From NCBI GenBank assembly GCA_033297075.1, contig MU858078.1:186001-250000 (forward strand): 64,000 nt of DNA, in the 5' to 3' direction. Origin of the DNA: Rhypophila decipiens (taxonomy: Eukaryota; Ascomycota; Sordariomycetes; Sordariales; Naviculisporaceae). The position numbers and the translations under genes are program-made. Positions 19,886-33,700 of the stretch are shown piece after piece (the stretch's first letter is position 1; every line of letters starts with the position of its first letter). The notes beneath the pieces were generated by a model that searched no databases, had not been told where the DNA came from, and saw only the letters and a list, made by a program, of their open reading frames with translations.

Positions 19886-22800
19886 CGACAAAACAAGAAC
19901 GGCAGTCACTCACGTCATGCAGGGGTAACGAGACAGCAGTTTCGAGACGTCTCATAGTAAGAGGGGCAAGAAATGCTCTAGCGACGTGGAACGACCACGA
20001 CTTCTGCCTCTGGAGCTCTCGCCTTGCCCAGTGCACCAGCTCTGTCTCTTGGCGTGCATGCGCAACAGCGATGGGAAACTGGCTGCTGTGTGGAGCAAAC
20101 CATGGCGTGCTGAACACGACACTTGCCGTGCTATCGATTCATTTTAGTTGCGTCGTCATGGCGGTTGTGGGTTGGTATATTTGCGAGGAGAATTATGAGG
20201 CATCCAGCCTGTTATCCGATGCGAGGAGGCTTTGGATGGACGACAAAGTTAATATGGTCAATCTGTCAAAAAAGGTTGTGACGCGGGTCGATATTTGCCG
20301 TTTAATATTTGGCTATGATGCTGGGAGACACTTCATATCTATTCAGCTGTGTTGGGATATTTGGCAATTTCATTATATCAAGATGGACCATTTCGAGTTC
20401 GAGGCGATCAATGCTCGCGCAGATATAAAAAGAAAAAAAGACATGCACATCGTAGTGTTTAATTATCGACATTCAGCGCATCTTTCATCTCACCCAAGCG
20501 ATGCCATACACCACGGTGTTTATCCAGTTTGCCATTGAACACAAGCAGCCAAGTTTCATGCTTCCAATATGCGTGTGCTTGCTCAGTGTTTTGACATGCA
20601 TGTGCAGATGAAGAGCATGGGCGTGGTTCTCTATCTATCCGCAAGTCGGCAGACTTCGGCGCGCAGGAGAGCGAATGCACCAGGGGAGAAGTGCACCGCG
20701 GGGCATTTCTCAAAGAGGCGGCGGCTGTGCATTGAATAAACGCACATTTTCCGCCAATGAGCGTCGGCAAAACTGCGCAGGTTGAACCTTTTATTAGGAT
20801 ATGCGTTTAAGCGGTTTGAAAGCCCGGTTACGGATACCTGAATATGAGTGAGTGGTACGGGGCCGCATTAACCCTGAGCCTGGAGTCGGGAGAATCTCTC
20901 ACTCTCGGAAATTTAAAGGGTTGTTTTTTCCTATGAGAAATCGTATTGTAAACCCTAACCCTGCATGTCGTGAGCTACATCTGTGTGTCTTGTTTAGATG
21001 TACTCCCTGCCAGAACAGAGCCCGAGACCGACAACGCCGAGCACGAATCCGCGATAGCAATGAGTTAGTATGTTGGAGACGGTTCCCATCATGCCATGTT
21101 TATAACATCAGACGATACAAGCAAACATCCTTTTGATCCATGCAGGCTTTCTTTATAGACACACCCCTCGGTTTAGACCGTGAAGCACCCAACCGCAAAA
21201 TATTATATCTCCGTTTCTTGGGTTTAACTGTTGCGTTTTCTCACGCACAGTGCCAAACGCAGAACAAGAAATAGAAATCACAGACCAGATCGCTTGTTTC
21301 CAGGGTCACATGAGCTGAAGCCCATGCGGCCATGCCACAAAGGGAGATCCAGGGTAAATGGTGTAATCTCCCCGGGAGGGGATGGAAAGCTGTTCCTTGA
21401 CTTTGAGTTTGTTTGTCCAGCATCGAAACCGCGCGGGATGTTATCAACGGCTGTTGATTTATAAGCAGGCTTGTTGCTCTCTCGCCCGGGTATATCTCGT
21501 AAGTAAGTTCATCCTAGGCTATCACCTTGCATTCTCTCAGTTCAAGCAACCCCGAACTCCTAAACGGGCTTTAAATGCAGGTAGATAAAGTACTTTCTTT
21601 CTTGCCGGAGATGAGGACCTTGCATATGCCTTTTGTTTGTATGTGAGACATACATGGTGGCCTTCTAGAAGGTTAAGGACACCGCCCCGCCCACACATGT
21701 TCAATGAGAGGAGCAAACAAACACTCGAACCTAAAGAGACATGACCATGGGTATTTCCAGGAAGAGTAAGAGCCCGTTTGTTTTCTCTTACGGTAAGGTA
21801 AAAGAAGGGGTGGTACTTACTGTATTCTACTGCAAATAGTGCAGTAGTAGTACAGCATGCAGAACACGCTTAACACGAAGTCACTGTTTTGACGAGATTT
21901 TGAGTTTTCACTCGCATCGTTAAGAAAGACTAGCAGATTTTAAGCTTTATCCAATAAAAAGACCAGATTCTCAGGTAAATACCAGTAAATTTAAAGCCCA
22001 ACAAGTCTCAGTTAACGCCGTTAATACACTACAGAAAGAAATACAAGCTAATATACTGAGTTTAAGCAAAGCCGCCTATGCCTTAACAATTAAATACAGT
22101 TTTCGCCTACATCACTTACCGATCTGGGAAAACAAACAGGCTCTAAACATAAGAGGACTCATACGAGCTAATGAGAGTCTGGCTGGTTCATGGCGTGCAT
22201 GATTTGGCTCAATGGTGGAGCATGGTTGACGTTGTTCAGATGGTTGGTTGACACCTGCAAGGTACCTTCCTTCGTCTGGTGTTCTTTCATGTTGGAGGGT
22301 TGAAACCTGGCTCCCAGGCATGTAAAACAACAAGGTCTCCATGTCATGGATGTTTCTGTATAGCTTCACTGTCAATTTGTGGTTACCAGTTCATAGCCAA
22401 ACTGATATCATCCTGCACCTTAACCTGGACCCGGTTAGTGTCTGTGCTTCTCTCGATTAGGCCTTGTTTGATCTGACCCAAGTGTTGATGTCGGTTACAC
22501 AAGCAGTTTTATCCCCTTAAAGCACGAGCAACGTGACTGATGTGAACATGTACGTTGGCGGCAAAGGGGCCAGGTGTAATATGAATAAGGCTAGATCGTG
22601 CTGCTGTGCGTGAGACGACTGGTTTCAGTGCTTATCAACCCCATGGGGTTTCTGAGAGGAACGGGTGTCATCGTCATCGTCATTGCGGTGCTCATGGTTA
22701 TTGTCGCTGGTGTTGAGTTGCTGTTGGTCACACTGTCAGCACGTTATGCTGGACGCTGGCAACGTGTCACGAACTCGGTCCTCCATGTTGGCTGGGGTCT

Positions 22801-24500
22801 GGGGTAATCCGAGTATGGGGAACATGGTGAGAAATGAATGGTGAGCAACGTGGCAATTGTGAGATGAATCTGGGATATCAAGAGGATTCGTTGACGGGCA
22901 TCAGGGTTCTGTTGAGTTGTTGAACGAGTACTAAAAGCTGACTATGTAGAGAAAGTAGGATCCACGTATGGAATAGAAACTAGCACTGTGATAAGAGGGG
23001 TTATCTGTATACCTCGCCCGCCCTGAGATCATTTTATTTAATTTATCGATTTGGATTGGTTTTCCAGAAAAGAAAAGAGGTATCATTCCCTGCGCCTCCA
23101 TGCCTTCTCCCCAGGTTTTGTCATGGTGGGTAAGAACTTAGTTTGCTCCTCTCTGCACATCATGGTCACCCCGTCAGTAATCTTGAACTCCATCAGTATT
23201 ATTTGCAGTTACTATTTCATATGTCCGTCTGTTCGAGCATGAAGATGAACGCCACCACCTGCACTGATATCTGCCCAAAACTAGGTGTATAAGTGAAAAG
23301 TCCGAGACTCCGAAATCTATCCGGATTGGGATTAGTGAACTAAAAGTTCCCGATGCTCTACTGTCAAAGCAGATCACCACCGAGGTTTGACCTTTTATCA
23401 TGGCCTCAGCTGTGCTTGGTTGTCGGATATGAGGCTCTCAGAGGGTGGTACAAGTCTCACCGTTCTAGTCAGCTCTGTAAGCAGGACAAGGGAAGAGTAG
23501 TATGGACTTTTTCAGGGGCCATTAAGGCGTGTCAATATGGTCCGGGCAAAGTGTGTAAACATCAGATTATGAAGCACGTATCAGTATGTGTCTTTGACAT
23601 GGGACCAGTGTAGGGAATCCCCTTGCGATATAATCGGGGACTTTACTTGTACGGTTCCTCAACGATGCCAAGTTTGACTTCATCAGAGCCAGCTATGGGC
23701 TTTCAAGTACCAAGAAAGACCAAGACTCTCAAAAGCGAGTGAGGCGCTTAACGAAAGTATCTGACAAGAACAGAACCCGAGAGGGCTGAACTGAATCCGA
23801 GATGAGATGAAACGGACACCTCACCGACTCCTAAAGGCCATATCCTGTCCTTGCCTGCCCCTTACCCTGCAGCCCTGCCCAGGCTCTCGGGCCAGATCCG
23901 GCAACCAGGTGAGTGGAAGTGAGAAATAACATGCCTTGACGGCACGGATGGATGCTTGACGTCGGAATAGGCATCTAGGTCGTAGATGGATTCCTGGTCA
24001 CCCTGGCAGTCTTGGCTGGTTCTTTGCCCACCCTCTCCATACGCTGTTATGGCGAATCCCACGCGACTCTATATGTCCGTTTCAACTTTCAGTCTTACCT
24101 TCATGTCCCAGGTCATGGATCAAGATCATTAATTGTCCTCGGAGCCTAATCAAATCGAATGATATCTCCGCTTTCGTCTCCAGAGTCCGAGTGCCCAGGC
24201 TCGGCAAACTCCCATCACCTACGGAGTATAGACAGACTTATGCGAGGAAGACGCGTCTCACGGGCTTCAATCGACTGGAGGGAGGGCGGAATTCCGGCAG
24301 CTTTGGGCTGGGCCGCTCGGCAGCATCACGCTAGTCTAGGGACTTTCTTGCTTCACCTGTTTTCTCCATTTAGTGTTCAGTCAGGAAAGGGGTGTGTCGG
24401 TGTCTCTGTGTCACGGTACTGTTGTTGATTGAGTCTTACTAGTAGTTCTCACCTACAGCTTACCCCAGGTCTAGGCGTGTTGTACAAAAATGAACCCCGA
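19886..24500. other. gene-poor block, part 1
   Basis: No gene supported. An open frame at 19882-20538 (218 codons) starts inside the end of the previous gene and shows no domain. A telomere-like dimer AACCCTAACCCT sits at 20951-20962, and the stretch around 21.85-22.1 kb is AT-rich. One TACGGAGTA lies at 24230. Confidence 0.45.
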
Positions 24501-27500
24501 AGATCAATAGAATAGAACATGGTCAATAAACCTCTAGATTTCATTATAACTGGCTAGGTAATGCGTCATCCAGTTCAGTCAAGTAGGCGAGACAATTGGC
24601 ATTCACTGAGCTCAACCAAGAATGTCCTCCTTGGGAGGGTTTCTGTGTGACCAGCCTCCATCCCCTTGTGTCACGTTGCCAGAGGCGCAAGACAAGTCCA
24701 AGACTCTCCTTGGTGTCAGTGTTACACAGGACAGACTCTAGGGGACACACACACAGACGCCAGCGTTGCATCTGAGCTCGAGGGTTGCGCGGCTAATATT
24801 GCCCATTGAAAGTCTTTTGTCCTTTGTGCTACACTGTACTGTACTACCCGAGTCTACTACCTCTGTTACGCCGTAAGATGACATGATCTTGTGCACAGCT
24901 CCAGGTTTCAAGTCCCGAGGGACTCAACTGAGGGTGTCATGGTCCCTGGTTATCTTTGCTGAATTCGAGAGGTTTCTCCATGTAAGTTACATGTAGGTAT
25001 GAGCAGCCCTCGACGTGATCATGCTCACTTTGCCTGGTGATATTGGGAATTTTGGTAGCTTTTCGGTAGACTCAACTACCAGCTTGGTGATTCGTTTGAA
25101 CACATGGCCATGATGTGGAACTGGAGACTCTGCAATGGCCCGTTGAGTTTGCCTCCCATCCAGGACTCGCGGATACGAATCTGTTGATCCGGAGAATCGA
25201 CGTCTGACGAAGATCTTGACCCCCTCAAGCCCAGAAAGACCCGCTGCGGTCTAATTGTTACGTTTCACAATTGCCCGAGGTGATGATAGTGTGGCCACAG
25301 TTGCCCCTCTGCCCCTTTAGTTTTTGTTTCTTTTGGTTTGCCACTGCTGTCAGCTACCCTCTAGAGCTGATCTCGACAGCGATGCATTACCCGCGCATCA
25401 CATCATTGCAGAAAGGGTCAGGCGGTGAGCGGGAGCCGCCCTTGTACAACCGCAAGAAGTACGGGTTATACAGGTCAGAATGGGGGTTGACTGTACCGAG
25501 TTGGCTACGGAGAGGCGGAACCCCCACGCTGTACTCCAACTCCTTCCCGTTGCTTTTTTATATGTCCATGTCGTTCGATTTTCTCTGACACATGCCAGGG
25601 GATCTACAGCGAGCACATGGGGTGGGGATAGTCCAGACTCAAAGCCTGGACCACGGCGAGGCAGTTGGCCAAGGAGACAGAGATGTATCTGTTACCAAAT
25701 TCTGGCCCCCAAAGCCACCGGAAAGCGGAAGGACTGAGGGGGCCTTTCACCTTTGAGATGCACCCCCGTTCGCCTTCTCGGCAGCGTCGGTCCCTCTACC
25801 TAGGCTCTCGGCGCGTCTCGGAAAATACGGCGTCTACATGTGCCGGCCGAAGCGCAGCGCATGGAGGACCAGTCACGGTTCACCCCATCCTTGCAGAGTG
25901 AACTCCGTTGCCAGATGCTCGAATTAGAAACCACGCTGTATTGTTTGCCGCGGCGTGAAACGAAATATAGGAAATGCAGTGACATTAAAAGAGAGATGTA
26001 GCAAATCCCTCGCAAGCATTTGAGCCTCTCCCAAAGCTGGAAACAGGGGTACGGGGCGCCGTGCCAGTACCGAGGCCTCGGTTTTGTTGTCGCTGGATGG
26101 CGACGCGTCAACCAGGATTTTGTCCAATTTGGAGGATTCAAAGCATTTGTGTACGTTGGTTCCCGAGATGATGTCCAAAAGTCAAAGTGACAGAGACATG
26201 CTGACACAGAAAAGCGTGAGACGACAGTGACCGGGGCCCGGCTCGCCACAAGGTCCAGCCCGGACTATGCGAGCGGACCAACAGACGAACCTGGGGAAAC
26301 ATGCGAGAAATGCTGACATGTCGACAAGGTTGGTTTGTTTCAACCACACGGGCTTTCCAAGGTTTCTCGCGTGCTCTCCTGCACCGGATGACATTCCCCG
26401 GCGAATCCTGGCAGCGGGGAGGCGTTCGACATGAACTGAATTACGGAGCAGCATGTCAGCAATACTGGAGACAAAGGGGATAAGAATCGCATGTCGGGGA
26501 AGCAACGTCGAGATCAGCATTGGCCAGATTGCGAATGGTGATATCGGCTTCAAGAGTACCATCTCCCTGCAGAGTTCTCGGATTTCACGACGGATTGTCT
26601 GGGACGTATCATTTGGCGAAGATGAGGGTTGAGGCGAGGAAGCGGTGAGATGTTTCGGTGATCTGATGGACAAGAGGAGAAGGATATGGATGGCAGGAAG
26701 GAGTTTGTTAATGCATATCCTGCAATAGGTTGCAACTCTCGAGTTGAGTCAGACTAGGTGGCCAGCTTTTGCTTCACCACAGCCTGCACTCTCCTTTGCT
26801 CAAGGAGCGGTGTTGAGAACCGGGAATGCTTCGCCCGGGAAGTTGCGAGGAACCGGGTCTGTAGCGTTCTCAAATTGACCAACGATTTGTGGCGTCAATG
26901 CCTTGATTTGAACCCCTATTTTGATCGATCATATGCTGATACGGACGAGCCTCGCCGGAACGGAGCGTAGTACCGGACGTACCGGACAAGACAAGTGTCA
27001 ATAGCGTCAACTGCCAACCTGTCAAAGAGTGCGCCTAAATGGCATAGGTAACGCCAGCTCCCAGGTTCTTTGAGGTTGGCATGAAGTTGCAGTCGAGCGG
27101 GTGATTTGGTGATACAGAGGAGCTCTTCACTGCCAACAGTTAGTGGTTGATAGCAGAAACGCCACTGCGCCGCATGCCGTGATAGCTACTGCCCTTTTGG
27201 TGCAAAGAGTCCAGGAATAGGCGTGTATGCAAGATAGGCATGTGTAGCAACAGGGCATGCGCACGCTGCAGCATCCCACATTAAAAGCACCAACCCGCGG
27301 GGCAAAAGGGACCGAGATCGCTATGACCCGAAACTGACCACCTTAACGGACAGGACTTATACCTCGGTGAGCCGGGGGGTCGGGTAGAACCATGGGAAAT
27401 GGAGGCTCGATGAACTGTAGCGTCTTAGAGCGAGCCGCTTTCTAGATTGACGTTACGACGGCCCCCCCAAAACGTCCTTGTGTGACATTGATACACACCA

Positions 27501-30500
27501 CAGTGACCATACCATCCCACCACCGTTCTCCCTGACAGCCCGGGGTTGATTCGTCGATCCCAGCTGTTCGTCATTAGACTCGTGGCTGTCATGGGTCCAA
27601 AGAACCATTTAGCACTTGTCAGTGAACGACTGCCGGTACGTCCAGCCGGTTGAAACTTCACAGTCGCATTGGAAATGTTGGCATTGCGTGGTAATCGGGA
27701 CGAAGTACCGAACCTCATGCCAAGGAAGCAACGCAACAGTTTCAAGCTCAAAGCTGAGCGCCGATTCCGGCGCGCGGTAGTTTGGCCAAGTGTCTAGACA
27801 ATGTTAGCAAGTGGAAAATATCTCGAAGTCTTTGTCTTTTTGGTGGATAGAGATACCTGCTCACAAGCAAGGTCTGGACTATTCGATACAACGGTGTTTA
27901 CTGCCGAGAGAACCCAGTAATGCGCTGCAAGACTGCCAATTTTGGTCTGTATGTCGACCCGTTTGGGAGGCGTGCTTGAACAGCATGTCATGATTGGGCA
28001 GGGAGAATGCTCAAAGCGGTATTTTCAAGACTGGATGGCCGGATGCAAACCCTGCGTATACACTAGAGCAGCACCTGCAGCTCAGATATCCCACTTGGAT
28101 GAGACGACGAGGGAGCATGGCGGGGGACTATCGTTCGGTGAGGAAGGCAGTTTAGTGCACAAGTTGCGGCGGATAGGATTCTGGGTCCGAGAAATACAAA
28201 GTGAAGGTACTGTACTTGATCCTGTTCAGAACTGGGGAACTGATGGAGAATCTGGGGACGGGAAGAATGGACAGTCGTTCAAGGATCGTTGCTGCAAACA
28301 CACCAAGGCGTGAGGCGCAAATTTGTCCAAAGTACCGGTACGATGCTGCTGTATCAAGGTAGCGTCCGCCCGTCAGACCACACATCCGACTTGGTCTCAG
28401 GATGGGCGGCTCGGCACGGTTGAGCTTGGGCTATCGATCCCTGGCACAGCGTAAATCCATAAAGTAAAGGCCTGACTTTATACGGAGTAAGCCTCGTAAA
28501 GTCAAAGAAATTCCCATGTTGCACGCCATCAGTTCTGCATGAAGCAAAATTGCGGCTTCTCGAATGGATGTGCTCTCGGAGAATTCTCTCTAACGCGCTA
28601 GTGCAATGTCCTGGGGTTGCAGGGCACAATCTACAAGCCGAGGGACAAGTCGATCTCCGTCGGATAGTCTGAGCAGACGGGCCACAGTGACCAAGGAGGT
28701 CGACTTTCCGAAGTCTGTAACACGTGGTAACCACGGCATTTGAGGCAATATATCCAGAGAGGCTTCATGGTCATGGAGGGTTTCAACAGCGCTGCAGGAA
28801 CCCTCAATCACCTGATTGCAGGAAATGTCGATCGCGGCAAGGACCTGAGGACGAGCATGTGAAAGCAGCCCACACAACTTGATATCGATATACAACCAGC
28901 GAGGAGAACCGACCATGGTCCAAGTCAGATACATGCACGACTTCAGTGGCAACGGCTTGACGACGTATTTCTGCCTGACGGAGCTGTCCTGCGCATACCC
29001 AGGTCAGCGGGCTGGTCTGCACCGAGATGAATCCTAGGGACCAAGGAAAGCTCATTTGAGATTGCTTACTCTATGCCGTACAACACGTTGATATCCATCC
29101 TGTCTAGCCTTACCCACCCATTCGCCAGGATGGAGGATGTATGTAACAGCAGCATCTGGCCATTGTCATGTCCGCCCCTCATCGGTGAAGAAACCAAGAG
29201 ACATGTTGGAGCATGAACCATGATAGTCCATCGGTCGGTACTGTAGATGAAGACATGCGGCAGGCAAAGGTAGAGGTGGTGTGTGAGCAGTGGCATGAAC
29301 GAGATCAGTGCGTGCTTGGAGGTTGTGTCAGCCTGTTCGGGAAGCAGGTGGGAAGGATGAAGGGAAGAATTAGGAAACAAACATATCGAGTTACACGGCC
29401 TTGTTATTCAGTCCAACAAACCTTGTGCTTGTGCCGATGACCGACGGGAGGACCCATCTTGCTTTTGTTGTTGGTCGATCAGTGATGGCAATATGCGAGA
29501 CAGAAATTTCTTGCATGCTCACAACTTTGTGGGAGGACATCGGGAAGAGTGTCAGCTTTGAGATATCGTCAGCTGTTGAGAAGGCGGCGAAACATGACGC
29601 GGGAGCTAGGAACGCGGTATGAACTCTATCAGAGGGATTCAGTGGAGTGGGGTTTTAAATGGAATGTATTGATACAGTCAGTACCTTACGAAACCCCCAC
29701 TTCGGGTGTAAGTCGAGGTCATACCATACCTACGCCACGGAATACGGAATACGCAGCTGCCAGTGGATTTATCTTGTCGTGTATTTCGATTTACTTGCTT
29801 CGGGTAATACGTACAGGACTCAGAGCAGTATACAGGTACAAAACAACGCTTCAGAGCATTATACAACACGGAAGTAATTCCATCATGCAGCTTGAGTAAG
29901 CACGTAACAGCACAACCACCAATCTCTCTCTCTCTGTTTGGTCCCGTTATGCATTGGGCCTGGTCGGGATATCCGCCGAATCAAAGGCTCCTTTCCGTAA
30001 GCCAGGTGTCGGCCCGGGAAGTGCGTGTCCTCCGTCGGTTACAGACGGAGGCTGCTGCGAAATCTAACATGAAGTTCCCTGGGCCTCACCAACAACTTCC
30101 TTTTCTCATGCAAGAAGGTCATCCAGACGGGATTCTACCAGACTGATTACCCCCCATTCTGTTACACGACTTCAGGCTTGCAGAGAAAGATCCCGAGGAC
30201 GGGAAGGAAGGAACGTCGATTCGACAAAGGCTGGTTAAGAACTTAAGAAGAAGGATCCGGGCTTGCTCGGGCACTTGCTAGGCGCTGAAGCCGCTGTACG
30301 GATAGCCGGATCATGGACATACAGTACTGTACGGATAGCGCTCAGCAGTGTATTTTTGGTGGCGCGGGGTCAATGGGGATTGCCTGCCCCGCCATCCCAG
30401 TGGCTTTCGAATCACGATTACACAACAGCAAGAAATCTTCAACTCCACATGAAGCAATATCGCGATTGTCACGACTCACATCTTTTGCATCACACCCAAG

Positions 30501-30700
30501 CCACATCTGGCCAAGTCCGATAGCACGAAAGGACGCAACAAGCCGAACTGACACCAAGAATTAAGCTAGATACCCTTGGACATCTGCACAACAGATTGAC
30601 ACACGCCTATCTAGCGCGCCTTGTCAACGTCGTCTGGTTTCCGTTTCTCTTACCGGCCTCCGTCAACCACATGCTGCTACCATGGCATTTCCCAAATGAC
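24501..30700. other. gene-poor block, part 2
   Basis: No gene supported. Open frames reach about 160 codons (26182-26673 minus) but lack recognisable motifs or convincing splice partners. One TACGGAGTA lies at 28481. Confidence 0.45.
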
Positions 30701-33700
30701 TCACGGCCACACCTCAACGGGCATATCATCACATCCCTCCTGCCGGGGGGCTGACCGGTCAACTACTGAAACCAATCTTTAGTGCGATAATGTCGACGGA
30801 TGTTGACTTGACACGATATTGACCGATCCCCGAGCCGTGAGCCAATTGTCAGCGTAGCTCTGCACCGTCACTGCCGTTGTGGCTGCTGCGGCTACGGCTG
30901 CGGCGCACCGATTCCGATAAGCATATCGAAATACTCTAGATGCTGCTAACACCTCCACGGCCATCACTTTTCGTCTTATCACTAGGTCCTTGGTCAGTTG
31001 GGTTGGACTCGGTCGGCCGAGTATCAAAATCCCGCCGGCCTTGGCACACCCTCTACCGTCTGGTTCTTCAAGATATTGGTGGAGCAATTGCAACCCATCT
31101 CTGCAAACTTCTGCAAAGTCTTTTCCATTTCACAGAGCATATCGGGCAGAATCACGGCGCAGCTGATGTGAGACGTGTGGTTCACGGCGATATTCGTGTT
31201 TTCGACATTTCCGTCTGTTTCGGCAATCGACAATGCAGTCGCAGCAAGCGGCGGCAGTGAGCATGCTGACCGGCAGGAAAGATCACGATGGAGCCTGACA
31301 AGTGTTCTTCAGCCACTTTATTTGATAGGTAGGTATTTCTTCTGCCGGAATGTCTGTCTTAGACCCCTACGCAAGTCACCATCTTGCTCAGACGGATAGG
31401 TGCCTCCTAACGGCCGGACGGACGTTGGCAACGCAGCGGCAGAGGTCAATAATATGTCGAAGCGTGGCACTCTTGCACGGCTTGCCGCGCGTGTTGATAC
31501 CTCTCATTGGCCATTGGATCCGACTCTATCGGCATTCATTCTCGAGACATCGCACTCGGTGTCGGAATACCGCTCCCATCCAACACTGCAAGAGTCCTTC
31601 CTGGCTTGATATCAAATCTAGTAAGCGGTTATCCACCGCCAGGTCCGGCTGTGTTACTCTGATGCAAAGACGTACTGCATGCCCTTCTATTTCTCTGGAT
31701 ATAGAAGCATCATTTGCGAGTTTCTGGCCCACCCAACACTCGCATCTGATCCGCGCCGTGCGACACCAGCACCAGCACTGCAGCAACGTCTCGACCGCAC
31801 ATAGGGTGGTTGTGCATGGTACCTGACGGGCCTTGTCCTATGATTCGCGAGAACGCGTTTAATACTGTTCCAGCATAGCATTTGCATGCAACATCGAAGA
31901 TGAACGAACAAGTGCGCTAGTTCGTTGCCGAGCTCTTAGGTTCCGAGAATGTTGGTTTCGCACTGCGTCTGGGAACGAAATCAAGATTAGTCGGGCTGAA
32001 GGTTGTCAAATAACAAAGACATCTCCGAATCAGCAGCTTGGCTCCGGGCGCCGCATTGGCGGGTTCATGCCGAGTCTCGTATTGTCAAGCGGATACCCGC
32101 GATCCTACACCAGACTGGTTCTCGGCCCCGATGATACGGGACTGGGCGGACGTACGGGACGCCCTAACCAAGCTACACCACAAGCCAAGAAGAAACATGC
32201 TTTTTAGTATCTCCTAGGCGTGAACGATGGTTCAGACCAAGAGCCAGCGATACTACGCTCTGAGGTTCTCAACAGGCCGTCGGCCCGCCGCCCTGCAAAT
32301 GGAAAGATACCGGTATTTCGCCCTGTCTTTCCTATTGCCTATGTTTCCGTTCTCCTTTGGTGGAGGTAGGAGGCAGTCTGACAAACATATTGTATCCGTA
32401 GGTGCAGGACTATGCCACCACTCATCGGTTCCAATGACTACATCTGGAAACCGAGAAGATCTGGTAAATATTTGTCAGAGGTTCCTGATAGTGAGCGATA
32501 GGACTTGGAAAGTTCCCATTATCTTCTTCCCATCGCCGAGATATATACCATGCCAGCTGCTCGTATCATTATCAGCAAGCCTATCCCCCACACAAAGAGC
32601 GCCTGGGGTTGGGCACACTTTCCCACGGAATAGAGACACCACCCCTGCTCAAATCTGCGCGGGTCTACCATCCATCTCAGAATGAGCCTCCCATCTCTGT
32701 GATGTCAGAATGGGTCTATTGCCCCACCCAAGCGCTGAAGAAGGTGCACCCCAATGTCGTTTTGTGGCGCTGCCGAAAGTACATACAATGGGGTTGGTGA
32801 AGATTCTCCCCCACTTCCCCGTTCTGTCAAGTTTCATGTGGTGAGTGGTGAAATGATGACCTCTGATTTGACTGCTAGTTCTCGATACCGTTGACGACAC
32901 CCTCACTTCCAAGAAAGACTGGCCGTCACCGCCTTTCGCGGGTTATTCCTCGGTCGTACGTCTCATGTATTGAGAGCCCCTATACATCTACCTGTGGTCG
33001 CTGGTTTCTGCACTCGCTTGTACCGTCATACGGATTGATGGAATCATCATCGCCGCGACACCCACCAGCTTGTGCTAATTTGTAATCCTTCCGCGCGGGA
33101 TGGTACACTGTACACCGTCCACCGGCTTCTCTGCGACGGGCCGACAGAGACGGACAGATGTGCTATTTTTTGTCTTTTCTGACCTCCACGGAAGATGGGC
33201 GAGGTCACTGTACTACAACCGCCAGGCAGACTTGAGAGTCTGTATCACCCCATATACCAATTTTATATGACCTCAGCTTGACCGTCTCTGTGTCTGTGTA
33301 GGTAATTATCCACCAACCAAATTCACACCAAATCACATGTATTGTTTGCCCGTCAGACGGACCGAATTACCATTAATGGCTTATGGTTCGTTAGAATCTG
33401 ACATATCTCACATCTACACCCTCATTTCGAAGAGGTTTACGAGACTCTGGGAAGGGCAAGATAATGATGAGATGAGATTACGCAGCTGCTAGAGAGCTGC
33501 TTGTTTGCTTGTATTGCTTCTTGTTTGATCACGCGCAGCTGCATCATCACTGATGAAGGTGTTTTCACAGTCCTAGAGATGTAGTGATTCTCTCTCGTCA
33601 GATCACGGTATGCCATACATCCATCCTTGATACTCGTACTGTATCCGTAATCTTTCCCTTTTCACAGGTCATCTTACCGGACTCCGCGCAGCAAACATAA

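Noticed and set aside
19882..20538. 218-codon plus-strand open frame after the Cys/His-cluster gene
   Set aside because: Starts inside the previous gene's end, odd composition, no recognisable feature.
26182..26673. 163-codon minus-strand open frame, some resemblance to a transcription-factor middle domain
   Set aside because: Resemblance was impressionistic; no DNA-binding motif or splice partners found.
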